Below are positions 37,050 through 46,064 of a stretch of 64,000 nucleotides of DNA, piece after piece. The notes under the pieces were generated by a model. That model had not been told where the DNA came from and ran no database searches. It saw nothing but the letters and a program-made list of their open reading frames with translations. Origin of the DNA: Alistipes finegoldii DSM 17242 (lineage in GTDB: Bacteria > Bacteroidota > Bacteroidia > Bacteroidales > Rikenellaceae); the NCBI RefSeq assembly GCF_000265365.1, contig NC_018011.1, positions 992,001 through 1,056,000 of the forward strand. The letters run 5' to 3'. Positions within the stretch are counted from its first letter, which is position 1. Each line of letters begins with the position of its first letter. Position numbers and translations under genes: made by a program.

Positions 37050-37074
37050 CGGACTGGAGCGGTCAGGGACGGAC
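37050..37074 (+). promoter_or_regulatory. Triple CGGAC array, site 1
   Basis: CGGAC (37050), CGGTC (37060), CGGAC (37070): three boxes at exactly 10-bp spacing, oriented toward the HTH gene whose ATG is at 37144. The flanks TGGAG and AGGGA are also shared with the sites at 47417 and 51549. Likely operator or promoter element of an element-wide regulator. Confidence 0.75.
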
Positions 37075-37143
37075 ATCGATATCGGAAAATTCCATGTGAT
37101 ATTAACTTGCGGCTTTCATAATCACCCGCTTAAATATATCATT

Positions 37144-37428
37144 ATGGATTGCATGCTTATTGAAACGAGCGCTTATAACGATCTTCAAGCGCATATACAA
37201 CGGCTATTGGAACGTATCTCCAATTTGCACGCGCTGTCTGAAAAATCACAAAACACCCGCTGGCTGACGACAGACGATGTTTGCAAGGCTTTAAGCATAA
37301 CTAAACGAGCCCTGCAATATTATCGCACCTGCGGCATAATACCCTACACTGCCATCGGCAACAAAGTAGTATTCCGGGAAGAAGATATCCGTCGTTTGCT
37401 GGAAAAAAACCTGATAAAAACTGAATAG
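37144..37428 (+). CDS. HTH excisionase-like DNA-binding protein
   Basis: 94 residues from the ATG at 37144 (an upstream in-frame ATG at 37096 is less likely). N-terminal coiled helix, then a winged-helix/MerR-like reader: RWLTTDDVCKALSITKRALQYYRTCGIIPYTAIGNKVVFREEDIRRLLEKN. The pattern is that of small excisionase/HTH_17-type proteins placed after integrases in Bacteroides elements, where they steer excision or transcription. Paralogous to the next gene (KRSLQNYRDNRQIPYTSIGGKILYP). Confidence 0.8.
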   Translation: MDCMLIETSAYNDLQAHIQRLLERISNLHALSEKSQNTRWLTTDDVCKALSITKRALQYYRTCGIIPYTAIGNKVVFREEDIRRLLEKNLIKTE

Positions 37429-37432
37429 AGCC

Positions 37433-37729
37433 ATGCATGAAGACATCATCACACGTGACAGCAACGTATTCAAAGAACTGCGCCACAACATCGTTCGGGC
37501 TATTCAAGCCGTAGATATATTGATCGACACACACCGCCCGTCCATCGGGAAGGAGGTCTATCTCACCAGCGAGGAGGTTCGCAGTATCTTCGGTTTAAGC
37601 AAGCGATCTTTGCAAAACTACCGCGACAACCGCCAGATACCCTACACTTCCATCGGCGGCAAAATCCTATATCCCCAGTCGGCAATTTATAAATTGTTGG
37701 AGAGCCGCTACGTCAGAGCTCTGAGATGA
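37433..37729 (+). CDS. HTH excisionase-like DNA-binding protein, second copy
   Basis: 98 residues, four bases after the first copy. VYLTSEEVRSIFGLSKRSLQNYRDNRQIPYTSIGGKILYPQSAIYKLLESR matches its neighbour in plan. The N-terminal helix differs, which could allow heterodimers (inference). Ends before a strong terminator. Confidence 0.8.
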   Translation: MHEDIITRDSNVFKELRHNIVRAIQAVDILIDTHRPSIGKEVYLTSEEVRSIFGLSKRSLQNYRDNRQIPYTSIGGKILYPQSAIYKLLESRYVRALR

Positions 37730-37735
37730 TGCAAC

Positions 37736-37767
37736 GGGCAGGAGGAACAACCTCCTGCCCTATATTT
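37736..37767 (+). terminator. Terminator after the HTH pair
   Basis: Perfect 10-bp stem GGGCAGGAGG (37736-37745) / CCTCCTGCCC (37751-37760), AACAA loop, then TATATTTT. Confidence 0.9.
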
Positions 37768-37927
37768 TAAATACAGAAATTGGTTTTTGCCATATGAACA
37801 CACCCACCATTACAAAATATGGCATGTTTGCAATTATGATTCCTACCCTATTTAGGTTCTGTGGCGAATAAATATTGATGGGTATGGTTCCGGCTGATGT
37901 CGCTGTATTGACAACAAGGATTGATAA

Positions 37928-39082
37928 TCAACTCAAATAATCATTATTCCCATACAATCGGTTCATCCACATGGCAAACAACTTGTCCGTCACGGAAAAG
38001 ACCTTATTGATTTCCGTAATAATGTCTTTTTCGAGCAGTTTTTTCATTGCCGACTGAACGGAACTCGCCGATGTCAGACTATGCCGTTTGATGAATGCCG
38101 CCGAGGTTATTCGCTCCGCTTCGCCGTCTTTGGCGATGGCATAGAGCAACTCTTTCTGTTTTTCGGGTATGTTCGACAGTATTTCGCGAAAAATAGTATC
38201 GTTCGAGGCAACCATGTTGTCGATTGCCGCTCGAAGAGTTTCGAGCGTACACACCTCGCCTTCGGGAGTGTCGGCGAATGCCTCGTTGAACGTCTTCTGA
38301 ACGTAATAGGTATGACCTTTGAACAGATTGTAAATTCGCTCTGCATCGTCGGAAGCAATTCGTCGGTTACGTTTCTCGAAATGGCCGACGATGAACGGAA
38401 TATAAATTTCCGGAACAATCGCTTTCAATTCCAGCATATCCGCGCTATGGTAGAACGGACGTGCCGCCGACGTGAACATCTCCTGCATCATGTGGCGCTC
38501 GCTTCCGGCGAAGATGAAGTTGCAGTTACGCAGCTTTTGAATGTGCGTTCGCAGCTGTGCCTCGATATTTTTCTCCGGGTACTTGGCGATTTGCTGAAAC
38601 TCGTCAATCGCCACGATGCATGGTTTATCTGCATGACCTAAATACTGGAAAATTTCATCCAGCGTATATTCCGGCCGGTCGATATCGCCCAATTCCACGT
38701 TGAAGGTCGGCATGCCCGTAATAGGGTCGAAGCCGAATTTTCCGCTGATGGATTTGATAGTCTGAATAAACAGGTCGGCCATCTTGCGACTGCGGGGCAA
38801 AAGGGTTTCGTATATCTCGCGCCCTAACAGGTAGGTGAACTCCCGTAAGCTCGACGTATGGAGAATATCGATGAAAAACGTATAATATTCGGCAGCTATT
38901 TCGGGTTTGTCGTAGCAGAATTGAATCAATCCCGTTTTACCCATGCGACGCGGTGAAATAATCACCAGATTGTTACCATTGGTAACGGATTTGATGAGCC
39001 GTGCTGATTCCGTCACACGATCACAAAAATACTCCGGTTCTATCTTACCCGTCACGATAAACGGGTTTATTACTTTTGCCAT
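37928..39082 (-). CDS. AAA-family ATPase with C-terminal winged helix
   Basis: About 384 residues from the ATG at 39082. Walker A SPRRMGKTGL (about residue 45), Walker B CIVAIDEFQQI (about 155), sensor-like FIFAGSERHMM, then a C-terminal winged helix (KELLYAIAKDGEAERITSAAFIKRHSLTSASSVQSAMKKLLEKDIITE). This is the archaeal-type STAND/AAA layout (DUF234-like relatives). Common as accessory genes in mobile elements; a role in defence or replication is possible but not shown. Confidence 0.82.
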   Translation of the reverse strand: MAKVINPFIVTGKIEPEYFCDRVTESARLIKSVTNGNNLVIISPRRMGKTGLIQFCYDKPEIAAEYYTFFIDILHTSSLREFTYLLGREIYETLLPRSRKMADLFIQTIKSISGKFGFDPITGMPTFNVELGDIDRPEYTLDEIFQYLGHADKPCIVAIDEFQQIAKYPEKNIEAQLRTHIQKLRNCNFIFAGSERHMMQEMFTSAARPFYHSADMLELKAIVPEIYIPFIVGHFEKRNRRIASDDAERIYNLFKGHTYYVQKTFNEAFADTPEGEVCTLETLRAAIDNMVASNDTIFREILSNIPEKQKELLYAIAKDGEAERITSAAFIKRHSLTSASSVQSAMKKLLEKDIITEINKVFSVTDKLFAMWMNRLYGNNDYLS

Positions 39083-39297
39083 ATGACGATCAATTTCCAC
39101 AAAAATAATTATTCAATATGAATTATGCAAATAGAATAATTAAAAATGTCAACTATCAGGCCATTCAAACCGTCTTCCATTTTATTCATGGATGTCGATA
39201 CATTACCCAGCCGTTGCCTCTCGCCGCCCGAATATCGCACGGAAAGTCACTTGCACCGGCAATACGAGAGGATGTGATGCGTCGGAAACTACCCGAA

Positions 39298-39334
39298 AAA
39301 GAACGGCTGCGATTTTTAATCACAGCCGTTCTTT
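39298..39334. terminator. Terminator at the end of the fimbrial operon
   Basis: Perfect 12-bp stem AAAGAACGGCTG (39298-39309) / CAGCCGTTCTTT (39323-39334), 13-nt loop, 13 bp past the last fimbrial-operon stop on the - strand. Confidence 0.85.
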
Positions 39335-39346
39335 CAATGGTTCAGG

Positions 39347-39625
39347 TTACAGCAATCCTCCGGATCGGGATTGAACCGTTCGCGCAGCCCAAGCCGTAAA
39401 AGCCGGACCGTGTGAATAAATTCGCTGTCCATAACGATAGGATTCGGAATACTTATCCCAGTCGGGAATTTTTATGGTGTCGGTTTTGATTTCGGGACAG
39501 CGGATAATTTCTATCTCCTCTTTTTCGTATAAGTTGCAGCCGACGAACAGGGATGCTATGAGTACACCCCAGATCGTTGCGAGGATGCAATACAGGAGTA
39601 TGTTTGCTATTTTTCGTTTTTTCAT
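39347..39625 (-). CDS. Small membrane/lipoprotein-like protein of the fimbrial operon
   Basis: 92 residues. One hydrophobic N-terminal segment (ANILLYCILATIWGVLIASLFVGC) ending in a possible lipobox Cys, then a short polar tail (EEIEIIRCPEIKTDTIKIPDWDKYSESY). Follows the OmpA-like gene by four bases, so part of the same transcript. No family recognised. Confidence 0.65.
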   Translation of the reverse strand: MKKRKIANILLYCILATIWGVLIASLFVGCNLYEKEEIEIIRCPEIKTDTIKIPDWDKYSESYRYGQRIYSHGPAFTAWAARTVQSRSGGLL

Positions 39626-39629
39626 CTTG

Positions 39630-41288
39630 TTATTGTTTTAGGAGTTCAGCAATCTCCGGATCGAGATTGCCCCGATATTCCATACGTCCGTCCAAGCGGC
39701 AGGCTTCGAGGAAATGGCGGCGGCCCTCCTCCTTACGCCCAAGCCGCGAGCAGGCAATGGCCCGTAGGTATTCCGTCACGGCATCCTTCGGCATCGCAGC
39801 CAACAGCTCCAACGCCCGTTCGTTGTGATCCATCGAGAGGTGCGCCACAACCGTGTTGCGGTCGTTGTAGTCGTTGAGAATGTACAAGGCTTTGGCGTAT
39901 TTGCGTTTTTGCAATAGCTCCACCCCGCGGGCATAGGCCGTATCCAGTTCCGTGGTGTGAATCGTGTCCTTGACCATTCCTTTGCGGCGCAGATTGTAGC
40001 GGAAATTCACGGCCCGCAGCTGCGGATAGATCACCGAGCGGATATAGGCATACTCTTGGGGGAACCGCTGCCGGATGGTCTGTTCCCGTCGGTCGGGATT
40101 CTTCTCTTCGGCGATCAGCTCCAGGATGGCATCGCGGCTTCCGATCTCCCGGTCTGTTCGGATGCAGTTCGTCAATTCCGTCCAGTCTTCAGCTACCCAC
40201 CGCACGGTGAGCATCGTGTCGATGCTTCTGCCGTATCGGCGGACAAGGTAGCGTTTCAATGCCTGCGCCCGTCCTTGGGAAAGACGGTCGTTGAAAGCAT
40301 AATCGCCCTCCGGAGACGATGCCGCCGTCAGCGTAATGGTATCGACGTAAAACTCCTGCTGCTCGACGATCTGCCGCATCAGGCCGGTGATCTTGTCCAA
40401 CTGCCGCCGATTGTCGCCCAGCGTATCGACCACGCGGGTATCGCCCACAAAGAACTGAATGTAATTGCGATCCTCGACCGTCACGAACTTGTCGATAACC
40501 TTGATGCGGTAACGCGGCAAGGTATCGACGAAGGAGATCATCGAGGAGACGACGTAACTCAACGTATCGGACGGCGGCAGGCGGTAGGCACTGTCGTCCA
40601 CTGCCAAGACCTGCCCCTGAAGCGTTACCAGCATCTTTTTCGAGGTCTCGTCGGTCTTCACCGCTTGGGAATAGTAATACGTGACGGTGCTTCGGCCTTC
40701 GACCAGCGAGTCGAGCCGGACGTCCTCCGGATAGGGAAACTTCACGAAGCGGTTGAAGGCCGCCTCGCGCCCCACGGTGTCGGGGCGGAAGCGTTCGACA
40801 TAGGTTTCATACTGCCAGTAGTCGCGCTGTTGCAGGAGCGAAAACCGCCCGCCGCGGATCACCAGATCTTCGAGCGGCACGGATTCGTCGGGTTTGTGAA
40901 GTATCGGCGTGATTACGACGCTGCGGCTGCGCCCCAACAACTGCTTGGGCAGCGTCACGATGAAATCCAGGACGACGCGCCCGTTGCGTTCGGGAATAGA
41001 CCGCATCTTCGCCACGACCGTCACCTGCTCGATCTGAAGGGCCATGACACGTTCGCCGTCGGCAAGCGTATCGACCGGGGTGAGATAGAACGTATTGCTG
41101 TCACGCTGCAACTTCACGACCTGCGGGCGGTAGTCCTGCTGCCACTGCTGCCGTTCGGCGCGGGTAAGTTGCGCCAAACCTGCCGTCGCCTGCTGCCGCT
41201 GAAGCCGTCCAGCTACCGAGCAGCCGAACATCATCCATAGGCAGCAGCCGAGAATTGCTCCGGCAGTTATGATTTTTCTTTTTTCCAT
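39630..41288 (-). CDS. OmpA-like lipoprotein of the fimbrial locus
   Basis: About 552 residues from the ATG at 41288, chosen because it opens a signal with lipobox MFGC. Middle part beta-rich; about residues 285-400 contain an OmpA-like peptidoglycan-binding signature (VDTITLTAASSPEGDYAFNDRLSQGRAQALKRYLVRRYG), and the C-terminal 100 residues are TPR-like (YARGVELLQKRKYAKALYILNDYNDRNTVVAHL). Similar proteins accompany DUF3575 genes in Bacteroidota fimbrial clusters. Probable role: anchoring or assembly of the fimbria at the cell envelope. Confidence 0.75.
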   Translation of the reverse strand: MEKRKIITAGAILGCCLWMMFGCSVAGRLQRQQATAGLAQLTRAERQQWQQDYRPQVVKLQRDSNTFYLTPVDTLADGERVMALQIEQVTVVAKMRSIPERNGRVVLDFIVTLPKQLLGRSRSVVITPILHKPDESVPLEDLVIRGGRFSLLQQRDYWQYETYVERFRPDTVGREAAFNRFVKFPYPEDVRLDSLVEGRSTVTYYYSQAVKTDETSKKMLVTLQGQVLAVDDSAYRLPPSDTLSYVVSSMISFVDTLPRYRIKVIDKFVTVEDRNYIQFFVGDTRVVDTLGDNRRQLDKITGLMRQIVEQQEFYVDTITLTAASSPEGDYAFNDRLSQGRAQALKRYLVRRYGRSIDTMLTVRWVAEDWTELTNCIRTDREIGSRDAILELIAEEKNPDRREQTIRQRFPQEYAYIRSVIYPQLRAVNFRYNLRRKGMVKDTIHTTELDTAYARGVELLQKRKYAKALYILNDYNDRNTVVAHLSMDHNERALELLAAMPKDAVTEYLRAIACSRLGRKEEGRRHFLEACRLDGRMEYRGNLDPEIAELLKQ

Positions 41289-41290
41289 CC

Positions 41291-41845
41291 TTAAAACAGA
41301 TAGCTGAATGAAACTTCCAGTTTTGTCGGGGCCAGCGTCCAACGTCGGTAACGGTAGATGTATTCATCCTCCCAGTCCGAGACGGTCGGATCGCGGCGGG
41401 TATCCTTCGTGCGGTAAAGTCCGAGACCGGCTTCTAAGGCCACGTTCCAGCGTTTAGTGAGCATCCACGCATATCCGTAGCTGACGCCAAGACCGTAGGC
41501 ATGACCTTTATAGCGTTTTGTGCGGCTTCCGAGATCGTAGCCGACATAGGTAAGGTGCTGTCCGAGAAAATGTCCGACGAAGGATTCGTAGAACCAATAG
41601 CGGCCGCCGAGCTGCACGGCGTGAAAGTTCATCGAGAGGGATGCGGTATTCACCGGATTCCAGTAGCCGGACAGCTCCAGCGACCAGTTGTCCGTCAGGG
41701 CCGCTTCGGCGCCGACGTTCAGCGTCGCGCTGCACACCGCAAGAGCGTTGGCCCTTACGGCGAAGATCTGCGCCGCAGCCTTGTAGGGTGCTCCCCACAA
41801 AGCCGCGGTCAGCAGCACGACCAGAATGATTTTTGGCTTTTTCAT
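41291..41845 (-). CDS. DUF3575-type outer membrane protein
   Basis: 184 residues from the ATG at 41845; the frame runs further upstream only as a shadow of the next gene. Signal peptide KIILVVLLTAALWGAPYKAAAQ, then eight-strand-barrel-like sequence (FAVRANALAVCSATLNVGAEAALTDNWSLELSGYWNP ... LEVSFSYLF). DUF3575 proteins are standard partners of Mfa/Fim-type fimbriae. Overlap-free, two bases before the OmpA-like gene start. Confidence 0.85.
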   Translation of the reverse strand: MKKPKIILVVLLTAALWGAPYKAAAQIFAVRANALAVCSATLNVGAEAALTDNWSLELSGYWNPVNTASLSMNFHAVQLGGRYWFYESFVGHFLGQHLTYVGYDLGSRTKRYKGHAYGLGVSYGYAWMLTKRWNVALEAGLGLYRTKDTRRDPTVSDWEDEYIYRYRRWTLAPTKLEVSFSYLF

Positions 41846-41859
41846 TGGAACACGATTCG

Positions 41860-44418
41860 TTATTCTTTGATACATCGCACGGGATTGGCCTGACAGCGCA
41901 GTTCGCTCGTCGTGCGGCGTGTTCCTGCCAGATAGATCGAGGTGCAGGATACGCCGTCGAAGTACGACGCTCCGTAGTCGAAGTTCCAGAAGTAAGGCGT
42001 ATTGGTATAGACCTGCCCGTACGTCCCGGCGCCGGAGTAGCTGTCGCCGTCGAACGTCCCGCCCGCGGGATAGCGCACTGTTTTCGTCCCGCCGTATACG
42101 ATATTCACGCAGTACGGAAGCTGTGTTTGCGACATGGCGATCCCTTCGAAGTCGCAGGCGTCGGGAACCCTCCATCCGGGAGGGCAGGGATCGTAGATCG
42201 TCTTACGGCAGACCTTGCTCACGTCGTATCCCTGTTCAGTAGTGTTTCCCCAAAGGTTGTGATGACTCCGGAAGAGCCAGTCCAAAACATCCTCTTCGGG
42301 CTCGTCGACTTCGTAGTCGGCCTTATGGATAAAGGTCGTGGGATGCAGCGTCGCCCATTCCACGCTCATCACCTCCCGTGCGTCATAATCTTCGGGACGG
42401 ATCGTTCCGTATGCGTAGCTGTCGTGATAGATGAATGAGGCGGGTCTGGCATTGTTCGTAAACGAGGCCGGATACGGGAACGGGTCCTTGCGGCCCCACT
42501 GGTAGTAGAGTCCGCAGGCCGTGACTTTCGTATAGTCGGTTCCGACAGCACCCAGATTCCGGTCCATGAAGATGTCTCCGGAGCTGTATTTCTGCGATGA
42601 CGACTCCGGATCGTAGTTTGCAACCCAGATGTGCCACGACCAAACGCACTCGCCCCCGGCGTTGAACAGGCCGATAAGGGCGTTTCCCTGCTGCGTCCCG
42701 GTACGAAAGCAGATGCGGCTGCCGTCATAGCCCAGCGAGGAGATCACGCTGTTGGCCTGCGTCCCGGTCTCCCAAACCAATCGTGCATAAGCTCCCGAAA
42801 GCCGCTGCGGCGTGATATTGAGCGTCGCGCAGCCGTTGCCCTGCACCGTGGCATCGAACGAATAGTCGCGTAAAGGCTCCGGCGCGATGTAACAGTTGGC
42901 GGTATTAAGCGCGTCGAGTTGTATTTCGCCGGGCATGAATACGGGGTAGATATGCCGAAGCGGCCCGGCAGGCACGAACTCAAAGGTTTCTTCGTTCGAG
43001 AGCAGATGATCGTACCCCGCATCGAAGTACCAGCCATCGAACGTATAGCCTGCGTCGGGAACGGCCGTGAGCGTGCAGTTTTCCATGCAGAGCGCCACGG
43101 TTCGTTCTCCCGAACCTTCGGATTCGGTTTCGACATGAAGCGCACCCTCGACCCGGACGCTTCCTCCGTCGTCGGTATGAATGATGGCGGCGTTGGCCAT
43201 GCGGTGCGAAAAGTCGTAGCTCTGGGTGAAGCCGAGGGCGTCGGTCAGTGTGATACGGTAAGAGAGGAGCGAATTGTCGGCCGTGTAAACCGGCGTGTAA
43301 TACTCCATTTCGTAGGCATTCTCGCCGGCGGAATCATACAGATCGAAATCATGGACGGCGCCCTTGTCTCCGTAATTGAACGTAAAGCATTTCAGATCGC
43401 CCGAAAGGACTTCCAGCCGTCCGCGCGTCGGGGCCGTGCCGTCGGGGCTGTCCACGTCGATATAGAGATAGCGCGTGCCGTCTAAAAGGCAGTAGCCGCC
43501 GTAGTTATAGTCATCGAAATCATCCCGGACATGCAGCGTATAGGACGAAATGCGGGTATCGACCTCGCTGTCGCCCAAAATCGAAATGTTGAACCAGTAG
43601 TGTACGTTCGCCCGGACATTGAAATCCGAGGTGTTGTTTCCGCCCAAATAGACGTAATAGGCCAGCACTTTCTCTCCCCGCACGGCGCGGATCAGCAGAT
43701 ACGAGGCATTCGCGGGGGCATTGTCGGGGTTCTTCTGTCGCTGATCGGTAATCGAAGCTACCGTCCCTTGCCTGTTCGGAAGCAGGTAGCAGTCGCCTGC
43801 GGCCTGCGGCCCAGTGAGTGCGGTTTCCGGGCAGTCCGTATAGTCGTCCGGATTATCCGACGGTGCAGCCGCCATATCGAACACAGATACCGAGCGCGGT
43901 ACGGAAAGAAGCTGCACGGAGCAAAGCTCGATATCCGCGGGCTTGACGGAAATGTTATAAGAAACTTTTGCCACGCAACGTTGCACCTCGACGGCCGGAA
44001 GCATCAGCACACCGTCTGCCGACGGGATTATCGCAACGTCGTCCTCATAGGACATCGGCAGCATATCGTACTCGTCGGCGTGCGTAACGATAAAATCTTC
44101 CGATACCGGATTTTCACCCAAGTCGCGTCCCATATTGGCGGCAATACGTATCCTGTAGCTGCCCGGCAGGCACTCGAAACGCAGTGTCGCAGAGGTCTGG
44201 TAACGGTGCAGGACAATCTCGCCGTTATCATTGTAAAGATAGAAGTTCAGGTCCCGAATCATTGCTTCGTCCGCACGGGTTACGGTCATCATAGGGTCGG
44301 GACGAACCGCCATTTCGACCCGAACTTTCATCGGGCGGCAGCAAGCCGGCTCATCCTCGTAGATGCAGCTGCAAAGAATGCTCAGCGGGAGCAATAAGCT
44401 ATAAAGAAATCGTTTCAT
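41860..44418 (-). CDS. Large fimbrial accessory/tip lipoprotein with C-terminal FISUMP (C-type-lectin-like) domain
   Basis: 852 residues. Lipobox LCSC near residue 17. N-terminal third resembles the Mfa2/FimB anchor fold (TRADEAMIRDLNFYLYNDNGEIV, LPGSYRIRIAANMG). The middle holds a GYTFDGWYFDAGYD repeat-like module (about 465). The last 200 residues form a FISUMP/C-type-lectin-like domain: FMDRNLGAVG, YYQWGRKDPFPYP, YDPCPPGWRVPDACDFEG, and a terminal ANPVRCIKE. This is the fold used by DGR variable proteins, though this copy shows no template-repeat match in the window. Likely a surface adhesin at tip or base of the fimbria. Confidence 0.8.
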   Translation of the reverse strand: MKRFLYSLLLPLSILCSCIYEDEPACCRPMKVRVEMAVRPDPMMTVTRADEAMIRDLNFYLYNDNGEIVLHRYQTSATLRFECLPGSYRIRIAANMGRDLGENPVSEDFIVTHADEYDMLPMSYEDDVAIIPSADGVLMLPAVEVQRCVAKVSYNISVKPADIELCSVQLLSVPRSVSVFDMAAAPSDNPDDYTDCPETALTGPQAAGDCYLLPNRQGTVASITDQRQKNPDNAPANASYLLIRAVRGEKVLAYYVYLGGNNTSDFNVRANVHYWFNISILGDSEVDTRISSYTLHVRDDFDDYNYGGYCLLDGTRYLYIDVDSPDGTAPTRGRLEVLSGDLKCFTFNYGDKGAVHDFDLYDSAGENAYEMEYYTPVYTADNSLLSYRITLTDALGFTQSYDFSHRMANAAIIHTDDGGSVRVEGALHVETESEGSGERTVALCMENCTLTAVPDAGYTFDGWYFDAGYDHLLSNEETFEFVPAGPLRHIYPVFMPGEIQLDALNTANCYIAPEPLRDYSFDATVQGNGCATLNITPQRLSGAYARLVWETGTQANSVISSLGYDGSRICFRTGTQQGNALIGLFNAGGECVWSWHIWVANYDPESSSQKYSSGDIFMDRNLGAVGTDYTKVTACGLYYQWGRKDPFPYPASFTNNARPASFIYHDSYAYGTIRPEDYDAREVMSVEWATLHPTTFIHKADYEVDEPEEDVLDWLFRSHHNLWGNTTEQGYDVSKVCRKTIYDPCPPGWRVPDACDFEGIAMSQTQLPYCVNIVYGGTKTVRYPAGGTFDGDSYSGAGTYGQVYTNTPYFWNFDYGASYFDGVSCTSIYLAGTRRTTSELRCQANPVRCIKE

Positions 44419-44429
44419 CTTGTGTCAAG

Positions 44430-44464
44430 AAAAAGGGTTCCGCCCGAAAGACAGAGCGGAACCC
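44430..44464 (-). terminator. Internal terminator/attenuator between fimbrillin and accessory genes
   Basis: On the - strand a perfect 9-bp stem GGGTTCCGC / GCGGAACCC (+ coordinates 44456-44464 and 44435-44443), 12-nt loop, followed by TTTTT (44430-44434). It sits after the fimbrillin stop and before the 852-residue accessory gene, so it should let fimbrillin be made in excess. Confidence 0.85.
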
Positions 44465-44480
44465 GATGCAACAATTCGGA

Positions 44481-45512
44481 TTATGCTCCGAGATCGACAT
44501 TTTGCGTTACGGGCGTCTCCCAGTCGGCGACGGTGACCGTCACAACGCAATCCTGACCTACGAGCCCCGTGATATTGGCCGCGATGCGGTAGTAGCCGTT
44601 ACGGAGGATTTCGCCCGCAGCTTTGCCCGTCAGCTCCACCGAGTAGGTCACCTCCGAGCGGTCGTCCGTGGTCGAGGCATTGCCGTCCAGATCGTACGTA
44701 GCGTTGATTTCCAGCAGCACGCGGCTTCCAGCAGCCAAAGCTCCGTTCTCGAAGCAGTAGAACAGGGCGTTGTATTTACCCGATGCCGCGGCGAGGGTTT
44801 GGGTATGCGTGTAGCTCATGGCCCCGGGCGTCGGTGTCCCAGCCACGACGAGCGACTGCGAGGCAGCTTTGGAGAGTTTTACGGAATTGACGGTAAGCGA
44901 ACCGCCGTATTTCTGGGAGAAAGAAGGGTCGATGGTCGTCTGTAAAGCCACCTTGGCGACGGTGCGTTTGAGCGTGATGCCGATGTTCGTAGTGGTGTTC
45001 ACAGCCCCGACGGTCTTGGTCGTGGAGCCCGACATCACGAAGCCGCCAGAACGTTTGGCTGCGGTGGACACCTCGGCGAAAGTTCCGTTGTAGGCCGCAG
45101 CGGAGTTTTCCACGAGGGCCGTAAGGGCCGCCCGGGTCTTGGCCGACGAAGCATCGTAGTTCGCTACGGCGTAGAACGAGCACTCGGTGCCGGCCGCGGA
45201 CTTGGGAAGTGCGAAGGTCGCCGACTTGGAAGCGAGTTCCGCCGAGGTGAAGTCACGGCGGACGATGAGCGTTCCGCCCTTGTCGAAGGCGAAGACCGAA
45301 AGCGTCGAAAGCGAGGATTCCCACGCTTCAGCCTTGGCCGTCGTGTCGAAGAACGCGCGGGTTTCAGTATCGCCGGCTCCGATGAGCGTGATGGCGATCC
45401 GGGCGCCGTCAGCAGCTTCGGGTATCACAGAATTGATCGTTTCATCGTTTTTGTCGCACGAGGCGAACAGGGCGGCGGCCATGGCGGCCGCAGCAAAAAG
45501 AATCTTTTTCAT
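44481..45512 (-). CDS. Fimbrillin (Mfa1/FimA-type major subunit)
   Basis: 343 residues. Lipoprotein signal with lipobox FASC; N-terminal Mfa1/FimA-type beta-sandwich (ARIAITLIGAGDTETRAF, FDKGGTLIVRRDFTSAE); the C-terminal VTVTVADWETPVTQNVDLGA fits the donor strand region of P. gingivalis-type fimbriae, which are matured by an Arg/Lys protease and polymerise by strand exchange. First gene of the fimbrial operon on this strand. Ala/Thr/Ser-rich, with few aromatic residues. Confidence 0.85.
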   Translation of the reverse strand: MKKILFAAAAMAAALFASCDKNDETINSVIPEAADGARIAITLIGAGDTETRAFFDTTAKAEAWESSLSTLSVFAFDKGGTLIVRRDFTSAELASKSATFALPKSAAGTECSFYAVANYDASSAKTRAALTALVENSAAAYNGTFAEVSTAAKRSGGFVMSGSTTKTVGAVNTTTNIGITLKRTVAKVALQTTIDPSFSQKYGGSLTVNSVKLSKAASQSLVVAGTPTPGAMSYTHTQTLAAASGKYNALFYCFENGALAAGSRVLLEINATYDLDGNASTTDDRSEVTYSVELTGKAAGEILRNGYYRIAANITGLVGQDCVVTVTVADWETPVTQNVDLGA

Positions 45513-45539
45513 GGTGTAATAAGAAATTAAGTGAATGAA

Positions 45540-46052
45540 CTATTTACACTTGTTGTGTTTTGGATATCGGGGTTGTTCCGAGTATGGGACAAGTGGCTTT
45601 TCCTTGCGCGCCGGGCTGTGATAGCCCGGCACGCCGTTCTCGTCGATCCAGTTGCGGATGCCGGTACGGAGGTCCTCTTTGAGCTGCCGGAATTCCGGAT
45701 GTTCAGCGAAGTCGTCGTTTAGGTTGTACGCCCGGAAGATCGGAGTGCAGATGCGGGTGAGCCTCAGAGCGACCTCCTTCCGTTGGCTCTCGGGAATAGC
45801 CGGAAAGTCCGTCGCAAGGATCAGATGAACGGTGTCATACTTCGAGAAGAGCAGGCCCCGGAACAGCACCTTATCGGCGGCACGGACTGCCGAATCGGCA
45901 GTCGCTCCCAACTCAACGCTTTGTGTGTAGCTTTCAAAGGCCAGACGGCTGCGTCGTTCGATCATCGCCCGGTGGAACTGACGCGGAGGATGGCGTACTT
46001 CGAGGAAATGCCGCAGTCGCTCCCGGAACCATTTTTCATCGGGGGTTTCCAT
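45540..46052 (-). CDS. DUF1896 mobile-element protein
   Basis: 170 residues. Family pattern RRSRLAFESYTQSVELGATADSAVRAADKVLFRGLLFSKYDTVHLIL and YNLNDDFAEHPEFRQL. DUF1896 genes are typical of Bacteroides conjugative elements, usually next to DUF4099/3945 and a topoisomerase. Function unknown. Twelve bases after the DUF4099/3945 gene. Confidence 0.8.
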   Translation of the reverse strand: METPDEKWFRERLRHFLEVRHPPRQFHRAMIERRSRLAFESYTQSVELGATADSAVRAADKVLFRGLLFSKYDTVHLILATDFPAIPESQRKEVALRLTRICTPIFRAYNLNDDFAEHPEFRQLKEDLRTGIRNWIDENGVPGYHSPARKEKPLVPYSEQPRYPKHNKCK

Positions 46053-46064
46053 CGCAGGAGCGGA

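Noticed and set aside
39118..39399. 93-residue + strand frame between the ATPase and the fimbrial operon
   Set aside because: It runs through a strong terminator hairpin and overlaps the 3' end of a - strand gene; no recognisable motif.
41860..42100. C-terminus of the 852-residue fimbrial protein as the DGR target
   Set aside because: Same fold, but no nucleotide match to either template core or its flanks, and it ends RCIKE without the conserved flank of the template.
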